In this document: positions 1 through 6,082 of the stretch, one piece after another | How positions within the stretch are numbered: the stretch's first letter is position 1 | How the letters are laid out: the number at the start of each line of letters is the position of its first letter | Assembly (NCBI GenBank): GCA_002746395.1 | Contig: NVXA01000007.1 | Coordinates: 31,426 to 40,210 of the forward strand | Length of the DNA: 8,785 bases | Source: Paracoccaceae bacterium | Lineage (GTDB): Bacteria > Pseudomonadota > Alphaproteobacteria > Rhodobacterales > Rhodobacteraceae | Direction: 5' to 3' | The notes under the pieces: generated by a model | Databases searched by the model: none | Told to the model about the DNA's origin: nothing | Seen by the model: the letters and a program-made list of their open reading frames with translations, nothing else | Position numbers and translations under genes: made by a program

Positions 1-315
1 GAATTCCAGCTGCCGGGCGGTGGCATTGATCCGGGCGAAAACGCCATCACTGCACTGCACCGCGAAGCGTTTGAAGAAACCGGCTGGACCATCGCCATTG
101 AACGTAAACTTGGCGCGTTCCTGTATTACACCTATATGCCGGAATACGATTTATACGCCCGAAAGGTCTGTCACATCTTTGAATGCCGCGCCATTATCCA
201 GAAGTCCGACCCGTTGGAGCCCGGTCACACCGCCTTGTGGATGCCACCGGAAACCGCCGCCACCCAGATTTACAACCCCGGAGATCGCGCCTTCGTTCAA
301 ACCCTATGCCTTTGA
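1..315 (+). CDS. Nudix hydrolase, 3' fragment (start lies outside the window)
   Basis: The reading frame is open from base 1 to a TGA at 313-315, giving the last 104 residues of a protein whose N-terminus is missing. A complete Nudix box (GX5EX7REUXEEXGU) is visible at fragment residues 7-29: G7, E13, R21-E22, E25-E26, G28 and W29 all fit. The glutamates of this helix bind the divalent metal that supports hydrolysis of a nucleoside diphosphate linked to another moiety. The substrate cannot be told from this fragment; the region after the box (EYDLYARKVCHIFECR) fits a generic MutT-like fold. The last 12 bases overlap the 3' end of the PAP2 phosphatase gene on the opposite strand, so the two genes converge with no spacer. 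Family assignment is firm; specificity is unknown. Confidence 0.9.
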   Translation, partial: EFQLPGGGIDPGENAITALHREAFEETGWTIAIERKLGAFLYYTYMPEYDLYARKVCHIFECRAIIQKSDPLEPGHTALWMPPETAATQIYNPGDRAFVQTLCL

Positions 316-1041
316 CATATCTTTCTTGAAGTTGGCCCAAGTCAGATCATAGCGATGCTCGGCCATTTTGAAAAACTTATAAAAGAACCAAATAATCAGC
401 GCGCAATAAAGCGCCCCGAATATCGTATCACTAAGAAAATGTCGCCCCGTTATGATCCGCAACGCAATGCCGAACACCGACATGGGTAACACCACATAAA
501 GGCTGATCGCGCGCCACAACGCCGTCATATTTGCCCAAAGAACAATCGCCAGTACGATAATGGCCGTAGCAATCGCGCTGCCTTCCCCTGATACAAAGGA
601 ACAGTTCGTGTCACATTGGTTCGTGATCACCATCGGCGGTGTGAAAATTTTGTCACCCCCGAAATATTCCACATCCGCCGGTCTGGCCCGCCCCCAATAG
701 GTTTTGAGGATACCGTTCACAAATCCAATTGGGCCAATCAGGATACTGGCCACCATGAATCCCCAAAGGTTCAAGGAAACCGCGCGACGTTTCCCAATGG
801 CCAAACTACGGATTAGCAGCCCGATTGTCACCAACGCGACCAAGGTTAAACCATACATAAACAGTTTGCGAATGACCCCGAATACCGGATTGCCCACATG
901 GGAAAACCCGTTCGCCTCGTCAAAAAACAAAGCCGAAAACCACAGGTCAATTTCTGGGAACACCAAAAACAACAGCGAAAACACGCCGATTGCGCCGATC
1001 AACAACCACCCGGTCGTTTGCCATGATATTGTTGAAAACAA
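304..1041 (-). CDS. PAP2-superfamily membrane phosphatase
   Basis: This 245-residue integral membrane protein belongs to the PAP2 / type 2 phosphatidic acid phosphatase family, which removes phosphate from lipid phosphates or pyrophosphates at the membrane. Hydrophobic segments lie near residues 11-28, 61-81, 93-112, 157-175, 180-194 and 206-223. Motif 1 (KX6RP) is K113 to R120-P121. Motif 3 (RX5HX3D) is R195, H201 and D205, with H201 the expected nucleophile. Motif 2, usually PSGH, reads VSGE (150-153), so its His is replaced by Glu. The start is a TTG, chosen because GAGGAA (complement of 1049-1054) lies just upstream and the first membrane segment follows at once. The gene is divergent from the DUF2799 lipoprotein gene. 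Substrate (lipid A, undecaprenyl or phosphatidyl phosphate) cannot be settled from sequence. Confidence 0.88.
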   Translation of the reverse strand: MFSTISWQTTGWLLIGAIGVFSLLFLVFPEIDLWFSALFFDEANGFSHVGNPVFGVIRKLFMYGLTLVALVTIGLLIRSLAIGKRRAVSLNLWGFMVASILIGPIGFVNGILKTYWGRARPADVEYFGGDKIFTPPMVITNQCDTNCSFVSGEGSAIATAIIVLAIVLWANMTALWRAISLYVVLPMSVFGIALRIITGRHFLSDTIFGALYCALIIWFFYKFFKMAEHRYDLTWANFKKDMSKA

Positions 1042-1181
1042 ACGTATATTCCTCGTATTCCGTTAAAATTTGTGCCGCAGTAATAGCAGCCCTCAACCCT
1101 GTCTGAAACTAAAATCTGGCCTACCCACAGAGAATATCGTGATATATGCTGGATTGGTGAACCAAAATCAGGACGCCCAAC
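1042..1181. promoter_or_regulatory. Divergent intergenic region between PAP2 phosphatase and DUF2799 lipoprotein genes
   Basis: This 140-bp gap must hold the upstream signals of both flanking genes, as they point away from each other. Ribosome binding sites are visible at both ends: GAGG on the minus strand (1051-1054) for the TTG-started phosphatase, and AGGA on the plus strand (1170-1173), 8 bases before the lipoprotein ATG. A short palindrome, ATATC-GT-GATAT, sits at 1134-1145. I found no convincing -35/-10 pair on either strand, so the exact promoters are not assigned. Confidence 0.5.
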
Positions 1182-1724
1182 ATGTTTATGAAATCTGCCG
1201 CCGTTTCCCTCCTTGGCCTTCTGGCCGCCTGCGCCAGCCTAACCGAGGATGCATGCCGAACCGGCAACTGGGAATCCATCGGATATAACGACGGGGTACG
1301 GGGCCGCTCGGCAAGCTATGTAAACGAACATCGCGACGCGTGCGGCGAATACGGCATCGCGCCCAACACCGCCGTGTGGTTACGAGGCCGTCTTGAAGGT
1401 TTGAAACAATATTGCACACCAGACAACGCCTATACTGTAGGGCGGCGCGGCAGTGAACTGAACAATGTTTGCCCAACAACGCAGCTAACCGAACTGCGGC
1501 TGTCGAATTTCTACGGCCTGCGGTATTACGAGATCAACAGCGAAATCGACACGCTTGAAAATGATGTGCGAAAAATCGAAATGAACCTTGCCACCAACTT
1601 CATCGGCGAACTAACACCCGAACAAATCCAGTTGCAGAACTTCTATCTAACCCAAATCATTAGTCTGGAAAGAAGCATCCGCACACTGGAATTTGAAGCC
1701 AGAAAATACGCCGCGTTACCTTAA
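1182..1724 (+). CDS. DUF2799-family lipoprotein
   Basis: This 180-residue protein has a short lipoprotein signal peptide with a clear lipobox, LAAC (residues 14-17), so C17 should be lipidated and the mature protein anchored to an envelope membrane, probably the outer one. The mature N-terminal half matches the DUF2799 pattern: C25, GNW (28-30), IGYNDG (33-38), C54, a GRLEGL..YC stretch (69-78), G87-R88-R89-G90 and C97. The four mature cysteines (25, 54, 78, 97) could form two disulfides in the periplasm. The C-terminal part, roughly residues 112-175, is rich in Glu, Asn, Leu and Ile and probably helical or coiled coil. The function of the family is unknown. AGGA at 1170-1173 supports the first ATG; M3 (1188) is an alternative. 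The stop codon interlocks with that of the transglycosylase gene. Confidence 0.85.
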   Translation: MFMKSAAVSLLGLLAACASLTEDACRTGNWESIGYNDGVRGRSASYVNEHRDACGEYGIAPNTAVWLRGRLEGLKQYCTPDNAYTVGRRGSELNNVCPTTQLTELRLSNFYGLRYYEINSEIDTLENDVRKIEMNLATNFIGELTPEQIQLQNFYLTQIISLERSIRTLEFEARKYAALP

Positions 1725-2905
1725 TACCGCGCCAAAAATGACGGTGTTGGCCATGCATCGGCAGGCAGGCCCATGCGGATTTGTTCGGCTTGCACAGCAT
1801 TGCGCGTCCGCGCCCCCAAAATACCGTCAATCTTGCCAACGTCATATCCGCGCGCGGCCAAAGCCGTTTGCAACTGCTTCATCTGCGCGTCATTCAACCC
1901 CTTATCCGGCGTGCCCGCATCGTACCGCTGCGCCCCGCCTAGCCGCGTGGCCAGATAGGCTGCCGTGGTCGAATAAATGAACGACTGGTTCCATTCCAGA
2001 TAGACATCGAAATTGCGAAACGCCAAGAACTTCGGCCCGTTACGCCCTTGTGGTGCCAGCAACGAAGCCTCGGCACGACCCGTCGGCATATTGCCATTTC
2101 GCGCACGCAGGCCCATTGCCTCCCACTCCGAAACCGTCAATTTTGTGTGTAGGCCAGACTTGCCCCACTGCGTATTGCCTGTCGCACTCACCTCGATCAG
2201 CCAAGGTTCACCCGCAGCCCATCCCAGCGCGTTGATCAAGTTCGCCGCCGTTAAAATCGCATCCGGTGAACTGGTTTTCAGGCGCACATGCCCGTCGCCG
2301 TCGCCGTCAACACCCTTGGTCAGGATATCTTCTGGCAACATCTGCACCTGCCCGATTTCCCCCGCCCAAGCACCCGTAGTGGTCGCCGGATCAAGATCAC
2401 CGTTTTCGACCATCTCTATGGCGGCCAAAAGCTGCGGGCGGAACAAGTGCGGGCGGCGGCAATCCTGCGCCAGCGTCGCCAACGCATTCACCGTATTAAA
2501 ATCACCTTGCACCGCACCGTAATCGGTTTCCAGCGCCCAAAAAGCAGTTATAACCTCGGCAGGCACACCAAATTCGCGGCGCGCGCGGTCAAACACCGAC
2601 ACATAGCGATCCATATTCTTCGCCCCGTTGGTCATCCGGTAACTGCTGATGGAGCGTTGCGAAAATTCCAGAAACGTCTGTTTGAAAACCCCTTGTGCGC
2701 GGTCCCGCGACAAAACTTTCGGGTCCAGTTGCGCCGAATTCAGCACCGCATCCGTCGCCCACGCTGAATAACCAGCGGCCAATGCCTCGGACCGCACACC
2801 GTTTAGAAAACTGGAAAAAGAGCCGCCACACGGCACGGATTGTGCCAACACCGGACTTGCCAAAACCGACAGCAGGAAAACAGATTTACCAAATGGAAAT
2901 TTCAT
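1721..2905 (-). CDS. Lytic murein transglycosylase, MltB type (GH103), with C-terminal peptidoglycan-binding domain
   Basis: The 394-residue protein cleaves the MurNAc-GlcNAc bond of peptidoglycan in the periplasm, forming 1,6-anhydro-MurNAc ends. Residues 1-21 form a signal peptide with a signal peptidase I site after VLA; there is no lipobox, so unlike E. coli MltB it should be soluble. The SLT_2/MltB domain covers about 27-325. The catalytic Glu is E126 in FWALETDYG, followed by the conserved GEIGQVQMLPEDI stretch (182-194) and VDGDGDG (199-205). Residues about 338-393 form a PG_binding_1 domain (QLQTALAARGYDVGKIDGIL..RT). GAGG (complement of 2913-2916) lies 7 bases before the ATG. The gene lies 67 bp downstream of the DUF6478-type gene in the same direction, so it may be co-transcribed with the ilvD cluster or have its own promoter. 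Confidence 0.95.
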   Translation of the reverse strand: MKFPFGKSVFLLSVLASPVLAQSVPCGGSFSSFLNGVRSEALAAGYSAWATDAVLNSAQLDPKVLSRDRAQGVFKQTFLEFSQRSISSYRMTNGAKNMDRYVSVFDRARREFGVPAEVITAFWALETDYGAVQGDFNTVNALATLAQDCRRPHLFRPQLLAAIEMVENGDLDPATTTGAWAGEIGQVQMLPEDILTKGVDGDGDGHVRLKTSSPDAILTAANLINALGWAAGEPWLIEVSATGNTQWGKSGLHTKLTVSEWEAMGLRARNGNMPTGRAEASLLAPQGRNGPKFLAFRNFDVYLEWNQSFIYSTTAAYLATRLGGAQRYDAGTPDKGLNDAQMKQLQTALAARGYDVGKIDGILGARTRNAVQAEQIRMGLPADAWPTPSFLARY

Positions 2906-2972
2906 AATAATGCCTCAATAAATTTAATTTACCCGACCGTAATCCGCCAGGTTTTACCAATCAAGCCGTAAC
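2906..2972 (-). promoter_or_regulatory. Leader of the transglycosylase gene
   Basis: This 67-bp spacer separates the DUF6478-type gene from the downstream transglycosylase gene on the minus strand. It holds the GAGG ribosome binding site (2913-2916) and, just upstream, a perfect A/T-only palindrome TAAATT-T-AATTTA (2919-2931). No GC-rich hairpin followed by a T run is present, so I see no intrinsic terminator isolating the two genes. No good -35/-10 pair is seen. Confidence 0.35.
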
Positions 2973-3581
2973 CTACAGGCTGGCCCGCGCGCGGCGTAGA
3001 ATTATCACTTGTTCCAGCGTGATCCGTTTGTGCGCCGGGTCGTTGATAATCAGGTCGATCCACGCACTAGCCGCACGTTTTTGTTCATAGTCTGTGTAAA
3101 AAATATCAAACTCGGCAAAGCTTTCGCCCGCACCAATATTGATCATCCGCACGATCTGTTCGGTGTTGGGGCCATGGCACAGGTTCAGGCGCGCGTAAGC
3201 CTCGAACGGCTCGCTCGCTTGTGTGCGCAAGACAAAGCGCACCAAATCCTGACGTCCCAAACCCTGCACGCCGTCCTGTGGAATTTCAAACGCCAGCGAG
3301 AAGAAGTCGCTGCTGAAATCTGCGAAGTTAAAAACCAGCCCCGCGCCGTAATCATCGGTTTGTTCGATAGAAAACTGCGCGCCGTCGCCACCGTGATGCA
3401 ACGTCACATGCGGGCCAAGCACGGTTCCCGTCAGGATATTTCCAGACGCGCCGCCCTGCGTAATGCCGCTTTGCAAGCTCGGCGTGAAGCCCCACTGCGT
3501 TTTGGGCGGAACATGAAACCCCTCCGGTACATCAATCAACGGCGCAGCAGGCGCGACCTTGGGTTTACCAAAAAGCTTCAC
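2973..3581 (-). CDS. DUF6478-type protein of unknown function
   Basis: This 202-residue protein has no signal peptide or membrane segment, so it is probably cytoplasmic. It resembles the DUF6478 family, which I know mainly from Rhodobacterales: the stretches FFSLAFEIP (93-101), LVRFVLR (113-119), ARLNLCHGPNTEQIVR (130-145), EFDIFYTDYEQKR (157-169) and WIDLIINDP (174-182) fit my memory of that family. The composition suggests a beta-rich domain; no catalytic motif is evident. The start is a GTG (complement of 3579-3581) that overlaps the TGA of the upstream lipoprotein gene by four bases (GTGA), which implies translational coupling; no strong ribosome binding site precedes it. The frame upstream has no further start before a stop. 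The N-terminus appears shorter than I would expect for the family, but I cannot verify this. Function unknown. Confidence 0.75.
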   Translation of the reverse strand: MKLFGKPKVAPAAPLIDVPEGFHVPPKTQWGFTPSLQSGITQGGASGNILTGTVLGPHVTLHHGGDGAQFSIEQTDDYGAGLVFNFADFSSDFFSLAFEIPQDGVQGLGRQDLVRFVLRTQASEPFEAYARLNLCHGPNTEQIVRMINIGAGESFAEFDIFYTDYEQKRAASAWIDLIINDPAHKRITLEQVIILRRARASL

Positions 3582-4240
3582 GAGGCCGCCGTGTTCGCAT
3601 CGACAATCGCTTGCATGAAATCCCGAATGATCCGCAAGCTACGTTTTTCTTCAGGGTCGGCATCGGAATATCCGGTCACGGATAATGCCACCAACCGCCC
3701 GTTCACTTCGGTAAATGCGCGCCAATACCGGTTCGAGACACCAGCATCATCGCGAAACGCCCGATCCTCGACCAGCAGATACAAGGCCGTGTCGGTTTGT
3801 TTGGTTTCCAGAATGCTGACAGCCCCGTTCACTTGGCTTTTACCAAGCGAAAACACCCCGACCGGTGTTGCCAAAAACTGCCCCAACGCGCCAAGCGCGG
3901 GCTTCATCCCGTTTTCACTGCCCGCCAATCCCGTAGGCGAAATGCTGGCCGTCAAAATGGCGGAAATAGGCACCCGCGACGCCACACCCGTATCGGCAAC
4001 CACCCGACAGTCGCTTAGAAACATGAACGCCCCGTTCGCGCTTTCGGCAATGGTGGCGCGGTTAATGCAAAACCCGCGGGGCGCGGCGATCACAACCGGC
4101 ACATCCCCGGCACTCACCCGCACCGCTTTGGGAATAGACGTTGGCCCCGTCGCGGTATTTTGCTCCACGCTCGTACAGGCAACCACGATTGAAAGGACGA
4201 CCAAAGCCGCCCCTTTTGTCAGGATCTTAAAGGTCCGCAT
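3578..4240 (-). CDS. Uncharacterised lipoprotein in the ilvD cluster
   Basis: I do not recognise a named family. From the ATG at 4240 the product is 220 residues, with a basic N-terminus ([10 protein letters not shown]), a hydrophobic core (11-20) and a VVAC lipobox ending at C22, so it should be exported and lipidated. The segment after about residue 40 ([15 protein letters not shown]) and the pair C58/C78 suggest a folded periplasmic domain with one possible disulfide. A GTG at 4264 would add eight residues (MPRWKSTS) before the signal peptide; I prefer the ATG, which gives a typical lipoprotein signal and has GGAA (complement of 4251-4254) 10 bases upstream. This start lies inside ilvD, a 14-base overlap, and the stop overlaps the next gene by four bases. 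Expression is therefore probably coupled to ilvD. Conserved hypothetical; no function assigned. Confidence 0.8.
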   Translation of the reverse strand: MRTFKILTKGAALVVLSIVVACTSVEQNTATGPTSIPKAVRVSAGDVPVVIAAPRGFCINRATIAESANGAFMFLSDCRVVADTGVASRVPISAILTASISPTGLAGSENGMKPALGALGQFLATPVGVFSLGKSQVNGAVSILETKQTDTALYLLVEDRAFRDDAGVSNRYWRAFTEVNGRLVALSVTGYSDADPEEKRSLRIIRDFMQAIVDANTAAS

Positions 4241-5960
4241 AGATGTGCTTTTCCATCTTGGCACCCGGGTGCGTCACCGCCCCCTTGTGAGTGGAACCAA
4301 CCTGCTGCGCATACTTCCAAAGCGCACCACTTGCATAAATCGTGTCGCGCGGGCCTTTCCATTCGGCCTTGCGCTTGGCCATTTCCTCGTCCGAAACGTC
4401 AACCGAAATCTCGCCTTTGTGGGCGTCCAACGTGATCATATCGCCGTCTTTAACCAATGCAATCGGCCCACAATGTGCCGCCTCTGGTCCAACGTGGCCT
4501 ACGCAGAAACCGCGTGTCGCGCCAGAAAAACGACCGTCTGTAATCAATGCAACCTTCTTGCCCATTCCTTGGCCCGAAAGCGCCGCTGTCGTCGCCAACA
4601 TCTCGCGCATGCCGGGGCCACCCGATGGGCCTTCATTGCGGATAACCAGAACTTCGCCCTCTTTATACGTGCGGTTTTGCACCGCCTCGAACGCGTCTTC
4701 TTCGCATTCAAAAACGTGCGCCGGGCCGGTAAACACGGTTTCTTCGTCGCTCATACCAGCGATTTTCACAATCGCCCCGTCTGGTGCAAGATTGCCCTTC
4801 AGGCCAACAACGCCACCTGTTTTAGAGATCGGCGTTTCAACGGGATAAATCACCTTGCCGTCGGCCTCGCCCGTTACGCGGTCAACTTCTTCGCCAATGG
4901 TACGGCCTGAAACGGTCATACATTCCTCGTGCAACAATCCCGCTTTACCCAGCTCGCGCATGACAATCGGAATGCCGCCAACCTCGAACAAATCCTTGGC
5001 CACATACTGCCCACCCGGTTTCAGATCGACAAAATACGGTGTGTCGCGGAAGATGTCACAGACATCCTCAAGATCAAAATCAATCCCCGCCTCATGCGCC
5101 ATCGCAGGTAAATGCAGCCCTGCGTTGGTAGAGCCACCCGTACACGCCACGATCCGCGCCGCGTTTTCCAACGCTTTGCGCGTTACAATATCACGCGGGC
5201 GAATGTTCAGGCGCAGCAGATTCATCACCGCCTCGCCAGACGCCTCGCCAAAAGCATCGCGGCTTTCATAAGGGGCCGGTGCGCCAGCGGATTGGAACAA
5301 CGCCAAGCCAATCGCCTCGGACACCGACGCCATTGTGTTGGCCGTAAACTGGCCGCCACATGCGCCAGCGGATGGACAAGCAACCGTTTCCAAACGCATC
5401 AAATCCTCAGTCGACATATTGCCAGCCTGATGCTGACCCACGGCCTCGAACACGTCCTGAACCGTTACGTCACGGCCTTCAAAACGCCCCGGCAAAATCG
5501 ATCCGCCGTATAAAAACACCGACGGCACATTCAATCGCAGCATCGCCATCATCATACCCGGCAAAGATTTATCACAACCGGCCAACCCAACGAGCGCATC
5601 GTAACAATGCCCCCGCATGGTCAATTCAACCGTATCGGTAATCGCCTCGCGGCTGACCAGACTGGAGCGCATACCCTCGTGGCCCATCGCGATACCATCG
5701 GTCACCGTAATCGTGGTGAATTCCCGCGGCGTGCCTTTGGCAACTTTAACACCGGATTTAACCGACTGCGCCTGACGGTTCAGCGCGATATTACACGGTG
5801 CGGCCTCGTTCCAGCAGGTCGCGACGCCAACCAGCGGCTGATGTATTTCGGTTTCCGAAAGCCCCATCGCGTAAAGGTAAGACCGATGCGGCGCGCGCTC
5901 CGGCCCTTCGGTTACATGACGGCTGGGAAGGTTGGATTTGTCGATAGGTCCGGAATTCAT
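4227..5960 (-). CDS. ilvD: Dihydroxy-acid dehydratase (EC 4.2.1.9)
   Basis: This 577-residue enzyme dehydrates 2,3-dihydroxy-isovalerate and 2,3-dihydroxy-3-methylvalerate to the 2-oxo acids that precede valine, leucine and isoleucine. It is full length for the IlvD/Edd family. Cluster-ligand cysteines are visible at C56 (NEAAPCN), C129 (GCDKSLPGM) and C201 ([17 protein letters not shown]), which fits a [2Fe-2S]-type dehydratase; K131 in CDK is the lysine commonly carbamylated to bind Mg. The C-terminal domain has [11 protein letters not shown] (444-454), [10 protein letters not shown] (473-482) with the proposed catalytic serine S479, and GHVGPEA (488-494). It is IlvD rather than phosphogluconate dehydratase by overall sequence and the typical N-terminus. 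AGGAG (complement of 5971-5975) precedes the ATG by 10 bases. It is the first gene of a minus-strand cluster; a dyad abuts its ribosome binding site. Confidence 0.97.
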   Translation of the reverse strand: MNSGPIDKSNLPSRHVTEGPERAPHRSYLYAMGLSETEIHQPLVGVATCWNEAAPCNIALNRQAQSVKSGVKVAKGTPREFTTITVTDGIAMGHEGMRSSLVSREAITDTVELTMRGHCYDALVGLAGCDKSLPGMMMAMLRLNVPSVFLYGGSILPGRFEGRDVTVQDVFEAVGQHQAGNMSTEDLMRLETVACPSAGACGGQFTANTMASVSEAIGLALFQSAGAPAPYESRDAFGEASGEAVMNLLRLNIRPRDIVTRKALENAARIVACTGGSTNAGLHLPAMAHEAGIDFDLEDVCDIFRDTPYFVDLKPGGQYVAKDLFEVGGIPIVMRELGKAGLLHEECMTVSGRTIGEEVDRVTGEADGKVIYPVETPISKTGGVVGLKGNLAPDGAIVKIAGMSDEETVFTGPAHVFECEEDAFEAVQNRTYKEGEVLVIRNEGPSGGPGMREMLATTAALSGQGMGKKVALITDGRFSGATRGFCVGHVGPEAAHCGPIALVKDGDMITLDAHKGEISVDVSDEEMAKRKAEWKGPRDTIYASGALWKYAQQVGSTHKGAVTHPGAKMEKHIYADL

Positions 5961-5970
5961 TTTAGGGCAA

Positions 5971-5975
5971 CTCCT
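5971..5975 (-). promoter_or_regulatory. ilvD ribosome binding site
   Basis: On the minus strand the bases read AGGAG, 10 bases before the ilvD ATG (5958-5960). The base at 5975 touches the outer stem of the dyad described at 5975-6002, so folding of the transcript could limit access to it. Confidence 0.75.
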
Positions 5976-6002
5976 GTTGGATTTATTTCGTTAAATCCAG
6001 CA
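5975..6002. promoter_or_regulatory. Inverted repeat at the ilvD leader (possible operator or RNA hairpin)
   Basis: TGGATTTA (5978-5985) and TAAATCCA (5992-5999) are perfect inverted copies separated by six bases. Beyond a T/G mismatch (5977/6000) the symmetry continues for two more pairs (5975-5976 with 6001-6002). In the ilvD transcript this would form a stem with loop ACGAAA directly upstream of the AGGAG site. On DNA it is a 22-bp dyad of the size bound by a dimeric regulator. It lacks a T run and GC-rich stem, so it does not look like a terminator. The role is inferred. Confidence 0.5.
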
Positions 6003-6028
6003 ATAGGGAATGGCGTCCAGAATCTCAA
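6000..6028 (-). promoter_or_regulatory. Candidate ilvD promoter
   Basis: On the minus strand, TTGAGA (complement of 6023-6028; 5 of 6 consensus) is followed after 17 bases by TATTGC (complement of 6000-6005; only 3 of 6). If used, transcription would start near 5993, inside the inverted repeat at 5978-5999, which would place that dyad over the start site as a repressor operator would be. The weak -10 makes this a tentative call. Confidence 0.25.
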
Positions 6029-6082
6029 GTATTGCTAAGAATTTTTTCCAGGGTTACCCTTCCGATTTCAACCGGAGTCTCC

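Noticed and set aside
1..6. GAATTC at the first bases as a sign of a cloning junction or mobile-element boundary
   Set aside because: The Nudix frame reads smoothly from base 1, and GAATTC occurs at several other places in the window; it is probably just the window edge.
1134..1145. Short palindrome ATATC-GT-GATAT upstream of the DUF2799 gene as an operator
   Set aside because: Five-base AT-rich arms are too weak to support a binding site on their own; recorded only as content of the gap.
2919..2931. Perfect palindrome TAAATT-T-AATTTA upstream of the transglycosylase gene
   Set aside because: It consists only of A and T, so chance symmetry is likely, and no promoter or second copy supports a regulatory role.
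2906..2972. Intrinsic terminator between the DUF6478-type and transglycosylase genes
   Set aside because: No GC-rich stem followed by a T run is present; the repeated GGTTACGG and GGATTACGG on the minus strand are direct, not inverted.
4241..4264. GTG start at 4264 for the ilvD-cluster lipoprotein
   Set aside because: It adds eight residues before a normal lipoprotein signal peptide and deepens the overlap with ilvD; the ATG at 4240 gives a better N-terminus.
3009..4910. A very long open frame on the plus strand (633 codons) running opposite the DUF6478-type gene, the lipoprotein gene and part of ilvD
   Set aside because: It lies entirely antisense to three genes with clear protein features, its product is rich in Arg, Ala and Thr with no recognisable motif, and it spans gene boundaries. 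It reflects GC-biased codon use of the opposite strand.
5999..6036. Inverted repeat AGCAATA (5999-6005) and TATTGCT (6030-6036) in the ilvD-CPBP gap
   Set aside because: Seven-base arms 24 bases apart are expected by chance in a gap of this size, and the left arm competes with the stronger dyad at 5978-5999.
6032..6082. TTG start at 6032 for the CPBP protease
   Set aside because: The ATG at 6083 has a well-placed GGAG, and the extra 17 residues show no family feature.
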